A DNA stretch of 35,817 nucleotides from Minisyncoccota bacterium. GTDB lineage: Bacteria; Patescibacteriota; Microgenomatia; UBA1400; PJMF01. The stretch lies in NCBI GenBank assembly GCA_012515515.1, contig JAAYYE010000009.1, positions 1 to 35,817 on the forward strand. Direction: 5' to 3'. The notes beneath the pieces are model-generated. The model had not been told where the DNA came from and ran no database searches. It was given only the letters and a program-made list of their open reading frames with translations. The translations under genes and the position numbers were made by a program. Positions 16,391 through 25,830 of this stretch are shown here, piece after piece. The first letter of the stretch is position 1. Every line of letters starts with the position of its first letter.

Positions 16391-19300
16391 TTATTGCAAT
16401 AAGTTTTCAATTTCTTGTGCTAGCTTATCGTTCCAATCTACCTGATAAGGTAGATTGATTTTTTCTGCTTTTGAGCCATTAGGAATAATAATTACAACAT
16501 GGGTTTTGCCTAGATTGGCTTTTAGTAGTTCGCCTAATTCTTTGAGCGTTGTTTTACTGGTTTTTCTGGGAATAAAAATTTCTTGATAATCACTTAAATT
16601 CTCTTCATTAATTACTTCGTCTGAGGGCAAAGTGATTTTTTCGGCAATAAGTTTTAGTTCTTCATCACGATTTTGCACTTTGGCTCGAAGCAGAATAATA
16701 CTTTCTTCGGCGAGACGGCCAATCCATTTTTGATAAAGCTTGGGGAAAATTAAAAACTCAATTTTGCCGCTAGTATCTTCTAAAGTGGCAAAAGCCATTA
16801 ATCTGCCATTTTTAGTAGTAATTTCTTTAAATCTAGTAATGACTCCACCAAAAAGAAAGATTTGGTCTTGATGAATTTCTGGATCAATCTCGGCAATTTT
16901 TAAACTATTTCTTTTTTGTAAAACTTGCATGGCATCAGCCAAGGGATGGCTGGTTAAATAAATGCCCAAAAGCTCTTTTTCAAAAGATAAAATTTCTTGT
17001 TTTGGATACTCTTCTAATTCAACAAAATTATCAGTAATTTTAACAACTTGATCTTCAAGATTGGCGAATAAATTATCTTGACCATCAATTTCTGAGCTAA
17101 ATTGTTCTGCGCTTTGACGAATTTGCTCGAGGTTTTCTAACATGGACGAGCGATGAGCAAAGCGATCCATGGCACCAACTTTTATTAAACTCTCAATAGT
17201 TTTTTTATTAACCTTGCGCGTGCTGGTAGTTTTTAGGAAATGCGTGAAAGATTGAAATTCTTTTTCTGCATGTCGCACAGTGAGAATATTTTCAATGGCA
17301 GCACTGCCAACATGTTTAATTGCTCCCAAACCAAAACGAATAGCCATGCCTCCCAAGGAATCAGGATCTTTTTCAATAGTAAAATCTTTTTCGGAAAGAT
17401 TAATATCAGGCGGATAAATTTTAATATTCATTTGTCGACAATTTTCAATGGTAATAGCTATTTTTTCGTCTCGATTCATTGAGTGAGAATTAGACTCAAT
17501 ACTCATGACCGCAGTCATGTATTCCACTGGAAAATTAGCTTTAAGCCAAGCAGTTTGATAAGCAATCATGGCGTAGCTAGCAGCATGAGATTTGTTAAAA
17601 CCGTAATTAGCAAAAGCTTCAATGAAGCCCCAAACTCGCTCTGCAGTGGCTTTTTTATATCCTTTATTTACAGATTGCCTAATGAAGCGATTTTTATTGG
17701 TGTCTAGCAGTTTTTTCTTCTTTTTACCAATGGCTCTCCGTAAAATATCAGCCTCTCCCAAACTATAACCAGCCATAAAGTTGACAATTTCTAAAATCTG
17801 CTCTTGATAGACCATAATGCCGTAGGTTTCTTTTAAGAAAGGCTCAAGCGATGGATGAGGATATTCAATTGTTTCTGGATTATGCTTGCCCTCGATAAAG
17901 CGCGGGATAAGATCCATTGGTCCTGGTCGATAAAGCGCGACCATAGCTGTAATATCTGAAAATTTGTTGGGTTTTAAGCTTTTGGCAATTCGACGCATAC
18001 CAGCAGATTCAAGTTGAAAAACACCGGTGGTGTCGCCACTGGCTAATAAAGCAAAAGTTTTTTTATCTTCTAAAGAAATATTATCGATTTTAATGTCTTG
18101 TTTTTGATATTTTTTAATTAAGGCCAGCGCTTCTTGAATAATTGATAAATTTCGCAGGCCCAATAAATCAAATTTTAGCAAACCAATGGCATCATCATCT
18201 ACATTGCAATCTAGTGAATACATGTCTAATTGAGTGAGAGTTTTGCCAGACCGCGAATCTTTTTGAATAGCCGTGTAATTAGTTAATGGCTTATCAGCAA
18301 TAATGACAGCACAGGCATGCATCCCCGCTTGACGAATGGTGCCCTCTACTTTCATGGCTAAATCAAGTAATTTTCTAAATCTACTCTGTTGATAATAGTT
18401 AGCCAATTCTGGGACACTATGAATAGCTTGCTTAATCGATACGCGCCGACCAGGGTCATTGGGAATTAATTTAGCAATTTTATCAGGTTCTTCGTAAGGT
18501 AGACCCAAAACTCGGCCAATGTCGCGCACAGCGACCCGAGCCTCCATTCGCCCAAAAGTGATGACTGAGGCCACATGATCTTCACCATATTTAGTAGCGA
18601 CATATTTAAGGACATCATCACGTTTAATATCTGCAAAATCAATGTCGATGTCGGGCGGTGTTGGTCTTTCTGGATTGAGAAAGCGTTCAAAAGGCAGACC
18701 GTGTTCTAGAGGATTAAGCGTGGTAATATTTAAACAATAAGAAACCAAAGAGCCAGCAGCGCTGCCCCGTCCAGGACCCACAGCAATGCCCTGATTTTTT
18801 GCCCAATTAACAAAATCTTGAGTAATCAAAAAATAAGCAGGATAGCCTTTTTCATTAATAATTTTAATCTCATAATCAAGACGATCCTTAATTTCTTGAG
18901 TGATTTCTGGAAATTTCTGCTTAGCAGCTTGGTAAACAATTTTTTCTAAATAGCTTGCATAATTTTCGCCCTTGGGTAATTCAAAAGTGGGAAAAATTAA
19001 TTTACCAGTGGGAATCGTCAGCTCACATTGATCAGCAATTTTTTTGCTATTGCTAATTGCCTCAGGAATATCATTAAATGCTTCGATCATTTCTTGGCTA
19101 GATTTAAAATAAAAATCTGGTTGGTCAATCATTTTCATGCGCCTGTCATCACTTATCAAGCGTCGTGTTTGCACACAGAGTAAGGCGTCTTGGGCCTCAG
19201 CATCGTTTTTAGTTAGATAGTGAGAATCATTGGTCGCTACCAAGGGCAATTTTAGTTGTCGAGCAATGGCAATTAATTTTTTAGTCAGGGTATAAGTTTC

Positions 19301-19855
19301 TGGGACATGAGGATGTCTTTGGATTTCTAAGTAGAAACGATCTTTAAAGATTTTTTGATATTTTTTAAATAGTTCAATAGCCTGGTCATCTTTATCATCT
19401 AATAACAGTCGACTGGTAAGACTGCTCATACAACCACTCAGCAAGATAATACCTTCGTTATATTTTTCTAGGAGTTCATGATCAATCCGCGGTTTATAAG
19501 AAAAGCCTTCAAAATTGGCTAGGGACACTAGTTTCATGAGGTTTTGGTAGCCGGTAAAATCTTTGGCCAGCAAAGTTAGATGAAATTGGTCGGTGCCCAT
19601 TTTTAATTGTTTATCAAAACGAGAATTTTTAGCCAGATAAAGTTCTACTCCAATAATTGCTTTTAAATTGGCTTCTTTGCAAGCATTAAAAAAAACAATA
19701 TGCCCATACATATTGCCATGATCGGTGAGGGCTAGAGCTTCTTGGCCAAATTTTTTTGCTTGAGCAATTAAATCAGGAATTTTACTCAGGCCATCTAAAA
19801 TGGAATATTCGCTATGTGTGTGTAAGTGGACAAAATCATTATTTTGCAGGGCCAT
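16391..19855 (-). CDS. dnaE: DNA polymerase III subunit alpha
   Basis: 1154-aa ORF; PHP domain '[22 protein letters not shown]', '[51 protein letters not shown]', '[13 protein letters not shown]', '[24 protein letters not shown]'. Confidence 0.98.
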   Translation of the reverse strand: MALQNNDFVHLHTHSEYSILDGLSKIPDLIAQAKKFGQEALALTDHGNMYGHIVFFNACKEANLKAIIGVELYLAKNSRFDKQLKMGTDQFHLTLLAKDFTGYQNLMKLVSLANFEGFSYKPRIDHELLEKYNEGIILLSGCMSSLTSRLLLDDKDDQAIELFKKYQKIFKDRFYLEIQRHPHVPETYTLTKKLIAIARQLKLPLVATNDSHYLTKNDAEAQDALLCVQTRRLISDDRRMKMIDQPDFYFKSSQEMIEAFNDIPEAISNSKKIADQCELTIPTGKLIFPTFELPKGENYASYLEKIVYQAAKQKFPEITQEIKDRLDYEIKIINEKGYPAYFLITQDFVNWAKNQGIAVGPGRGSAAGSLVSYCLNITTLNPLEHGLPFERFLNPERPTPPDIDIDFADIKRDDVLKYVATKYGEDHVASVITFGRMEARVAVRDIGRVLGLPYEEPDKIAKLIPNDPGRRVSIKQAIHSVPELANYYQQSRFRKLLDLAMKVEGTIRQAGMHACAVIIADKPLTNYTAIQKDSRSGKTLTQLDMYSLDCNVDDDAIGLLKFDLLGLRNLSIIQEALALIKKYQKQDIKIDNISLEDKKTFALLASGDTTGVFQLESAGMRRIAKSLKPNKFSDITAMVALYRPGPMDLIPRFIEGKHNPETIEYPHPSLEPFLKETYGIMVYQEQILEIVNFMAGYSLGEADILRRAIGKKKKKLLDTNKNRFIRQSVNKGYKKATAERVWGFIEAFANYGFNKSHAASYAMIAYQTAWLKANFPVEYMTAVMSIESNSHSMNRDEKIAITIENCRQMNIKIYPPDINLSEKDFTIEKDPDSLGGMAIRFGLGAIKHVGSAAIENILTVRHAEKEFQSFTHFLKTTSTRKVNKKTIESLIKVGAMDRFAHRSSMLENLEQIRQSAEQFSSEIDGQDNLFANLEDQVVKITDNFVELEEYPKQEILSFEKELLGIYLTSHPLADAMQVLQKRNSLKIAEIDPEIHQDQIFLFGGVITRFKEITTKNGRLMAFATLEDTSGKIEFLIFPKLYQKWIGRLAEESIILLRAKVQNRDEELKLIAEKITLPSDEVINEENLSDYQEIFIPRKTSKTTLKELGELLKANLGKTHVVIIIPNGSKAEKINLPYQVDWNDKLAQEIENLLQ

Positions 19856-19877
19856 ATCTAGACTTAGTATATCTCAT

Positions 19878-21206
19878 TTAACTGTTTAATTGTGCTAACA
19901 AAATCTTTTTCACTTGATTAACATCAACTTTTTTAGCAATTTTTTTCATGCTTTGGCCAATGAGAAAAGCCAGGACTTCGCTTTTGCCTGCCCGATATTT
20001 TGCCACCGCATCTAAATTTTCTTTAAGCACCTCTGTGACAAAATTAGCAATTGTTTCCAGGCTCATATCTTCAACGCTGTTTAATTGTTGATAGCGTTTG
20101 ATAAGTAATTGCGGATCATCACTTAATTGATAATCAATTTTTTTATTTAATAAAGCGTTAATGATTTTTTCCGCTTCAATATTTTCTTTTTTGGCTAATA
20201 TTAAAATATTCTCAAAAAAATGTGCTTCCGCTGAACTGCTGACTAAGCGTGTAGATAAATTTAGGTCAAGCTGATATTCTTGACTAAGTCTGAGGGCGTA
20301 GTGATCAGGAAGCTCAACTAGTTCGTTTTTAATGCGTTCAATATCGGCAGGACTAAATTCTATGGGTGGTAAATCAGGATCTGGAAAATAACGATAGTCT
20401 TGTGCTTCTTCTTTGGCTCGTTGACTAAAAGTTTTACCAGATTGAGGATTAAAACCTCTTGTTTCTTGAGTTGGAGTTTCACTTTTTTCAAGCAATTGCG
20501 CTTGACGCTCCATTTCGTAATTAATGGCTAACTCCATGAAGCGAAAGGAATTGATGTTTTTACACTCGACTTTATAATTAGGTATAAAGTCGGTTGGATC
20601 GCTTGATTTCTTTAAAGAAATATTTGCTTCCAACCTCATGCCTCCTCTTTCCATATCGCAATCTGCCACATCTAAATAGCGTAAAATTTGTCTAATTTTT
20701 TGCGCATATTCTTTGGCTTGTTGAGCATTTTTAATGTCGATGTCACTGACAATTTCCACTAAGGGTACGCCTGAGCGGTTAAAGTCAATCAGGGTGTGGT
20801 CTTTTTGGTGAATTAATTTTGCAGTATCTTCTTCAAGATGAATGCGCTGAATTTTTACTCGACCTTGGCTGGTATCTAAATAACCATCATGACAAAAAGG
20901 AATATCGTATTGGCTAATTTGATAGCCCTTTGGCAGATCGGGATAAAAATAATTTTTTCGATCAAATTTTGAAAATAAATTAATTTGACAGTTAAGAGCT
21001 AAACCAATTTTGATGGTCCAGTCAATGGCTTTGCGATTGGCCAAGGGTAAACCACCGGGCATACCTAAACAAACTGGACAAGTGTGAATGTTGGGCTTTT
21101 CAGCGTTAAATGGGTCATTTTTACAAGCACAAAACATTTTCGAGGCAGTTTTTAATTCTGCATGAATTTCTAAACCACAGACTAGTTGATAATTGTTTTC
21201 AGACAT
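19878..21206 (-). CDS. gatB: Asp-tRNA(Asn)/Glu-tRNA(Gln) amidotransferase subunit B
   Basis: 'YQLVCGLEIHAELKTASKMFCACKN', 'CPVCLGMPGGLPLANRKAI', 'FDRKNYFYPDLPKGYQISQ', 'DFNRSGVPLVEIVSD'. Start ATG at 21206 forms a TAATG overlap with the gatA stop. Confidence 0.97.
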   Translation of the reverse strand: MSENNYQLVCGLEIHAELKTASKMFCACKNDPFNAEKPNIHTCPVCLGMPGGLPLANRKAIDWTIKIGLALNCQINLFSKFDRKNYFYPDLPKGYQISQYDIPFCHDGYLDTSQGRVKIQRIHLEEDTAKLIHQKDHTLIDFNRSGVPLVEIVSDIDIKNAQQAKEYAQKIRQILRYLDVADCDMERGGMRLEANISLKKSSDPTDFIPNYKVECKNINSFRFMELAINYEMERQAQLLEKSETPTQETRGFNPQSGKTFSQRAKEEAQDYRYFPDPDLPPIEFSPADIERIKNELVELPDHYALRLSQEYQLDLNLSTRLVSSSAEAHFFENILILAKKENIEAEKIINALLNKKIDYQLSDDPQLLIKRYQQLNSVEDMSLETIANFVTEVLKENLDAVAKYRAGKSEVLAFLIGQSMKKIAKKVDVNQVKKILLAQLNS

Positions 21207-22585
21207 TAACGATTTCTCCAGGTATTCCACTTGCTATTTTTTTCAAAGGCATCTGCCACTTTTATTACCAGATCTTCTCGCCACATGGGTGCGACAAAAT
21301 TGGCTCCGAAAAATAAATTAGTTTGAGGGTCTCGATAGTAAGGTACATTGATGCCCGGCAAACCACTGACCGAACTTGCTTCGAGCAGCATATCTTCTAA
21401 TTCTCCAAACATTGCAGAATTAGCGGAAGCACCAATTTTTTTTGCAAAACCTGGTGAAGTTGGACTCACCAGAACGTCATATTTCTTAAACAATTGGGTA
21501 AAATCATTTAAATATTGCGTGCGGACTTTTTGTGCCAAATTATAATATTGATCAGCATAACCTTTCGATAAAGTATAAGTGCCGAGCATAATTCTTCTTT
21601 TAGCTTCATCGCCAAAATAGGAGCGATCTTGGCCATAGCGGATGCCATCATAGCGAGCTAAATTACTACTAACCTCGGCACGCTGAACGACGGTGTAAAC
21701 GCCAATGGCATTATGTGGGTCAAGTGCTTGGGCTTTTTCTATTTTAGCTCCGAGCTGACTTAAGATGGCTAATTCCTGGGCCAATTTTTCATTAGCTTCT
21801 TCAACGCCTTGAACGTCGTGATAAATTAAGCCAATTTTTAAACCTCTAATGTCTTGATCTAAAAATTTAGTGAAATCTGGAGCTGGCTCCTGATTACAAG
21901 TTGCATCTCGCGCATCTGGTCCAGCAATGGTGTTTAAGACGAGACAAGCGTCCTCGACTGTTTTGGATAAAACTCCTGGACTATCAGTCGACGAGGCCAT
22001 AGCCACCACGCCAAAGCGACTGACTCGCCCATAACTTGGTTTTAAGCCAACTGTTCCGCACCAAGCAGCCGGCTGTCTAATAGAACCAGCCGTTTCACTG
22101 CCGATCGCTGCTAAACACAGGTCGGCGGCTACCGCAGCAGCACTACCGCCCGATGAACCACCGGGTAGGTAATCGGGGTTGCGCGGATTGAGGCTTGGTC
22201 CAAAATCACTGGTTTCAGTAGAGGAACCATGAGCCCAAGCATCTAAATTGCTTTTTCCAATAATTACTCCGCCAGCTTTTTGTAAACGCTCGGTAACAGT
22301 TGATTCATATTGTGGAATAAAATTTTCTAAAACTTTGGAGGCTGCAGTAGTTGCTAATTTTTTACTACAAAAATTATCTTTAACAGCAATTGGCAAACCT
22401 TTTAATTGTCTGTCTTGTAGTTGTTTGGCCTCTGCTTCTGCCTGTGGATTGAGTTGCAAATAAATGTTGTAAGACTTTTGCTTTTCTATAGCATCATTTA
22501 AGTCGCGATATAAATCACTAATGTCTAATGAACCAGCCTTGAGACCAGCCAGTGCTTCTTGAAGGGTTAATTGATTTAAAGTCAT
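21206..22585 (-). CDS. gatA: Asp-tRNA(Asn)/Glu-tRNA(Gln) amidotransferase subunit A
   Basis: Amidase signature 'PDYLPGGSSGGSAAAVAADLCLAAIGSETAGSIRQPAAWCGTVGLKPSYGRVSRFGVVAMASS'. Confidence 0.98.
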   Translation of the reverse strand: MTLNQLTLQEALAGLKAGSLDISDLYRDLNDAIEKQKSYNIYLQLNPQAEAEAKQLQDRQLKGLPIAVKDNFCSKKLATTAASKVLENFIPQYESTVTERLQKAGGVIIGKSNLDAWAHGSSTETSDFGPSLNPRNPDYLPGGSSGGSAAAVAADLCLAAIGSETAGSIRQPAAWCGTVGLKPSYGRVSRFGVVAMASSTDSPGVLSKTVEDACLVLNTIAGPDARDATCNQEPAPDFTKFLDQDIRGLKIGLIYHDVQGVEEANEKLAQELAILSQLGAKIEKAQALDPHNAIGVYTVVQRAEVSSNLARYDGIRYGQDRSYFGDEAKRRIMLGTYTLSKGYADQYYNLAQKVRTQYLNDFTQLFKKYDVLVSPTSPGFAKKIGASANSAMFGELEDMLLEASSVSGLPGINVPYYRDPQTNLFFGANFVAPMWREDLVIKVADAFEKNSKWNTWRNR

Positions 22586-22608
22586 TATTTTTCCGATTTA
22601 ATTGTTTT

Positions 22609-22690
22609 GCCGTTTAATGTTTATTTGTCCTCGCCGTTTAATGTTTACTTGTCCTCGCCGTTTAATATTTACTTATCTTCGCTGTTTAAG
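22609..22690. repeat. 24-bp tandem repeat, 3 copies plus a partial, spanning the gatC stop codon
   Basis: gccgtttaatgtttatttgtcctc (22609-22632), gccgtttaatgtttacttgtcctc (22633-22656), gccgtttaatatttacttatcttc (22657-22680), gctgtttaag (22681-22690). Confidence 0.97.
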
Positions 22691-22992
22691 ACCTGAGGAA
22701 CAAGAAAATAACCGTCTCGTTGTTCCCTAGCGTTAGCCAGTGCTTCTTCTTGGGTAAAACTGAGGCTTTCATCGACAATGTCTTCTCTAGTAATATTTTT
22801 AAAGCCAGTGACCTGATGGGTGCCTGCTAGCTCGGCAACATCGGCTGTTTTCAATTGATCAACTACAGTTAAAGTTTGAGCAAAATCTTTAGCCAGCTGC
22901 TGACTTTCACTTTCACTAATAGGAATATTAGCTAGTTGAGCTATATGTTTAACCTGGTCTTTGCTAACAATTTTTTTTGACACAATAGGCAT
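22669..22992 (-). CDS. gatC: Asp-tRNA(Asn)/Glu-tRNA(Gln) amidotransferase subunit C
   Basis: Small protein just upstream of gatA; 'VKHIAQLANIPISESESQQLAKDFAQTLTVVDQLKTADVAELAGTHQVTGFKNITREDIV'. Start placed at ATG 22992; the track uses an upstream TTG (23013). Confidence 0.92.
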   Translation of the reverse strand: MPIVSKKIVSKDQVKHIAQLANIPISESESQQLAKDFAQTLTVVDQLKTADVAELAGTHQVTGFKNITREDIVDESLSFTQEEALANAREQRDGYFLVPQVLNSEDK

Positions 22993-23034
22993 TAGTTTAG
23001 CAGAATTTAGCAATTTTTTTAGAAGTAATTCAGC

Positions 23035-23955
23035 TTATTTAGTAGTGATGGCTCTGAGAGCCTGAACTCGCTCAGCCACAGGTGGATGAGTTTGAAATAA
23101 ATTTTTGAAAGTAGCAACTCCGCCGCGACTATTTTTTAGAGGGTCACTAATATATAAATGAGCGGTGGCTTTATTGGCTGCTTCTAAAGGCTCTTGATCT
23201 TGACTAATTTTAATTAAGGCCCTAGCTAGTCCCTCAGGATTCTTGGTCATGGCAGCGGCGCTAGCATCAGCTAAAAACTCATAGCGCCTGGAAAGAGCTA
23301 GTTTCATCAGTTTGCTAATAATAGGTGCCAACAAGGCCATGACTATGGCGACAAAAAACATAATCATATCTAACTGGCTGCGTTCTCCGTCTTTTTTATT
23401 ATTACTTCGCATTGGACCATACATTGAACCGCGCATGACCCAGTCACCCAACAAAGCAATTAAGCCAACCAGGACAGAAACAAGTGACATTAATAAAATG
23501 TCATAATTTTTAATATGACTAATCTCATGAGCAATGACTCCCTCAAGTTCGCTGCGGTTTAATTTAGCCAATAAACCGGTGGTGGCACAAACCACGGCGT
23601 GGCTAGGATTTCGGCCAGTAGCAAAGGCATTCATCGCGCTGTCCTCGATGACATAAAGTTTGGGCATGGGCAATCTTTGACTGTTTACAATATTTTCGGT
23701 AATAGTATAGAAGTCAAAGTGTTCCTTACGATTAGCTGCTTTGGCTCCAGAGATGGTCAGAACGATCCTATCGGAAAAAAAATATGAAAAGAAAGTGCTC
23801 ATTCCAGCAACAATAAAAGCTGTGCCAACTATAGAAAGAGGGTAATCAAAAGCACGCGCAATAACATAGCTAGCCCCAAGCACAAATAAGACAAAACCAA
23901 GCATAACTGCTACAGATCGAGCTTTATTTTTAGCAACTAACTGATAATGAGTCAT
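23035..23955 (-). CDS. htpX: HtpX-like M48 family membrane zinc metalloprotease
   Basis: 'LEGVIAHEISHIKNYDILLMSLVSV' HExxH motif; 'YVIEDSAMNAFATGRNPSHAVVCATTGLL'; TM helices. Confidence 0.95.
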   Translation of the reverse strand: MTHYQLVAKNKARSVAVMLGFVLFVLGASYVIARAFDYPLSIVGTAFIVAGMSTFFSYFFSDRIVLTISGAKAANRKEHFDFYTITENIVNSQRLPMPKLYVIEDSAMNAFATGRNPSHAVVCATTGLLAKLNRSELEGVIAHEISHIKNYDILLMSLVSVLVGLIALLGDWVMRGSMYGPMRSNNKKDGERSQLDMIMFFVAIVMALLAPIISKLMKLALSRRYEFLADASAAAMTKNPEGLARALIKISQDQEPLEAANKATAHLYISDPLKNSRGGVATFKNLFQTHPPVAERVQALRAITTK

Positions 23956-24006
23956 AAATAGACGATCCTCTTAATTGAATATTTTTTGTAATTTTATTGC
24001 TCGGAA

Positions 24007-24585
24007 TTAAAGATCCACTTTTGGAGTCTTCATTTCCTCTTCTGTAACCACAACATGTTCGCCAGTCATTGGAGTTTCTAAACCTTTTTCAGCTTTGAAT
24101 CCAAATAAATTAGCTACAATGTTTGATGGAAACACCACTAATTTTTCGTTGTAAGATTGTGATAAATCTATCACGCTTCTGCGAGCGTAACTTAATTTAT
24201 CAGCGGTGTCGGTGAGCTCATCCATAAACTTTTTAATAGCTTCATTGGCTTTTAGTTCTGGATTACTTTCAAGCACCACCTGAATTTGCGGAATAACTTT
24301 TTGAATGTCATCAATGGCTTGATTAATGTCCTTACTATTGCCACTTTGTTCAGCCTTAATTGTGGATTTACGGGCATCTGTTAACATTTGATAAATACCC
24401 TGCTCGTGTTTCAGTTGACCCTTAACCGTGCTTTCAAGGCTTGGAATTAAACCAGCTTGACGTTTCAATTGGTTACCAATTTCCTGAATACTGGCTTGAA
24501 TTTGTGTTTTAAGACGTTGCAGACCATTAAAAACGCTCATAACATAGAGAGCGATAAGGATGATGGGAATTAAGATATAAAGCAT
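24007..24585 (-). CDS. lemA: LemA family protein
   Basis: N-terminal TM then 'VMSVFNGLQRLKTQIQASIQEIGNQLKRQAGLIPSLESTVKG', 'YNEKLVVFPSNIVANLFGF'. Start at ATG 24585 has an upstream AAAGGA. Confidence 0.9.
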   Translation of the reverse strand: MLYILIPIILIALYVMSVFNGLQRLKTQIQASIQEIGNQLKRQAGLIPSLESTVKGQLKHEQGIYQMLTDARKSTIKAEQSGNSKDINQAIDDIQKVIPQIQVVLESNPELKANEAIKKFMDELTDTADKLSYARRSVIDLSQSYNEKLVVFPSNIVANLFGFKAEKGLETPMTGEHVVVTEEEMKTPKVDL

Positions 24586-24655
24586 TAAATTCCTTTCACT
24601 GTTAACTATTATATATTTCATTATATACGATTAATTTACTTTTTTCGCTTGTTTC

Positions 24656-24684
24656 TTGCAGTTTTGTGATTTTCCTTTTATAAT
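24656..24684 (+). promoter_or_regulatory. Predicted promoter of the Asp-Gly-Thr tRNA cluster
   Basis: TTGCAG (24656-24661), 17 bp, TATAAT (24679-24684); tRNA-Asp begins at 24703. Confidence 0.7.
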
Positions 24685-24702
24685 CCAGGTGCAAATTAAA
24701 AA

Positions 24703-24776
24703 GGCCCTGTGGTGTAGTTGGTTAACATATCTCCCTGTCACGGAGAAGATCGCCGGTTCGAGCCCGGTCGGGGTCG
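24703..24776 (+). tRNA. tRNA-Asp(GTC); CCA encoded at 24777-24779
   Basis: Acceptor GGCCCTG/CGGGGTC, anticodon loop CTGTCAC, T-arm GCCGGTTCGAGCCCGGT. Confidence 0.94.
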
Positions 24777-24835
24777 CCAAATAAATATAGAAATTTCACC
24801 CATCAAAATATTAAAAATGTTAAAATAAGCTAACA

Positions 24836-24906
24836 GCGACCGTAGTTCAGCGGTAGAATGCGAGCTTCCCAAGCTTGAGGTGAGGGTTCGACTCCCTTCG
24901 GTCGCT
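24836..24906 (+). tRNA. tRNA-Gly(CCC)
   Basis: Acceptor GCGACCG/CGGTCGC, anticodon stem CGAGC/GCTTG with loop TTCCCAA, T-arm GAGGGTTCGACTCCCTT. Confidence 0.92.
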
Positions 24907-24922
24907 CGCTAAAACAAGAACA

Positions 24923-24996
24923 GCCAAAGTAGCTCAGCTGGCTAGAGCAGCGGTATCGTAAACCGCAGGTCGTGGGTTCGAATCCCACCTTTGGCT
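24923..24996 (+). tRNA. tRNA-Thr(CGT)
   Basis: Acceptor GCCAAAG/CTTTGGC, anticodon loop ATCGTAA, T-arm GTGGGTTCGAATCCCAC. Confidence 0.94.
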
Positions 24997-25046
24997 CATA
25001 AATCGACTTTATGATATGATTAATTTAGTTTAATTTATAATTTAAT

Positions 25047-25811
25047 ATGGCAAGTTCAAATCGATATTCTTCTGTTTATAAAACTAGTTCTCGAAGCAAT
25101 CGAGGCAATTCTCGTTTATTAAAAAAACAAGAAAAAGAGATGCGTAAACAAACCTTTTTCTTCATTTTTTTAGCGATAGTGTTGTTATTACTGTTTCTTT
25201 TTGTAATTATGCCGAATTTAATTAAATTGGTTTTTAATTTTATCGATAATGATTCTGGCACAGATATTAATAATGATTTGCCTCCACAGGCACCGGTTTT
25301 ATTTGAGGCGCCTCCAGAAGCAACTTTTAGTGCGCAATTAAAATTGCAAGGCTATGCTGACCCAGATTCAAGAGTAGTTTTTATCTTAAATGGCCAGCAG
25401 GTTGAAGAAGAACTAATTGGCGAAAAAGGAGAATTCGACAAGCAATTGCAATTAGAAAAAGGTGATAATCAATTAACCTTATATGCGGTGAATGAATTAG
25501 GCACGGAATCCTTGCAAAGCAAGACCTATCAACTTGTCTACGATGATGAGCCGCCAGTCATTACCATAACAGAGCCAAAAGCAGACAGCACTATAGAGTT
25601 AAAACGGAATCGGACCACCAGTGTAGTTGGCGAAACAGAGCCATCTTCTAGAGTTTATCTTAATGATTTGTTGATTTTGGCTGATGAAAATGGTCAGTTT
25701 ACTAGCACTTACTATCTAGAGGAAGGCGACAATCTTTTACGATTTGTGGCTGTGGATCGCGCTGGTAATCAAAGCGAATTAGAGATTAAAGTGAAATTTC
25801 TCAATAACTAA
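25047..25811 (+). CDS. Membrane-anchored extracellular protein with two Ig-like/glucodextranase-B-like domains
   Basis: Basic N-terminus, one TM ('FFIFLAIVLLLLFLFVIMPNLI'), then two repeats of 'GETEPSSRVYLNDLLILADENGQFTSTYYLEEGDNLLRFVAVDRAGN' type. Confidence 0.65.
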   Translation: MASSNRYSSVYKTSSRSNRGNSRLLKKQEKEMRKQTFFFIFLAIVLLLLFLFVIMPNLIKLVFNFIDNDSGTDINNDLPPQAPVLFEAPPEATFSAQLKLQGYADPDSRVVFILNGQQVEEELIGEKGEFDKQLQLEKGDNQLTLYAVNELGTESLQSKTYQLVYDDEPPVITITEPKADSTIELKRNRTTSVVGETEPSSRVYLNDLLILADENGQFTSTYYLEEGDNLLRFVAVDRAGNQSELEIKVKFLNN

Positions 25812-25830
25812 AGATAAATTAAAGATAAAA
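25809..25830. repeat. 11-bp tandem duplication at the convergent stop codons of two genes
   Basis: taaagataaat (25809-25819), taaagataaaa (25820-25830). Confidence 0.8.

Noticed and set aside
17240-17707. Plus-strand ORFs (17240-17482, 17483-17707) inside dnaE
   Set aside because: Antisense to a well-supported dnaE, with no family resemblance; chance open frames.
18466-18690. 74-aa minus-strand ORF within dnaE in another frame
   Set aside because: Overlaps the conserved dnaE frame; no support as a gene. The same applies to 1213-1467, 1858-2055, 2693-2911, 4772-4954, 6199-6459, 9660-9860, 13117-13302, 13462-13674, 21110-21316, 21348-21545, 22248-22463, 23312-23506, 23599-23787, 25076-25261, 27740-27964, 28956-29159, 29336-29527, 29917-30162, 32587-32790, 32698-32925 and 34293-34553.
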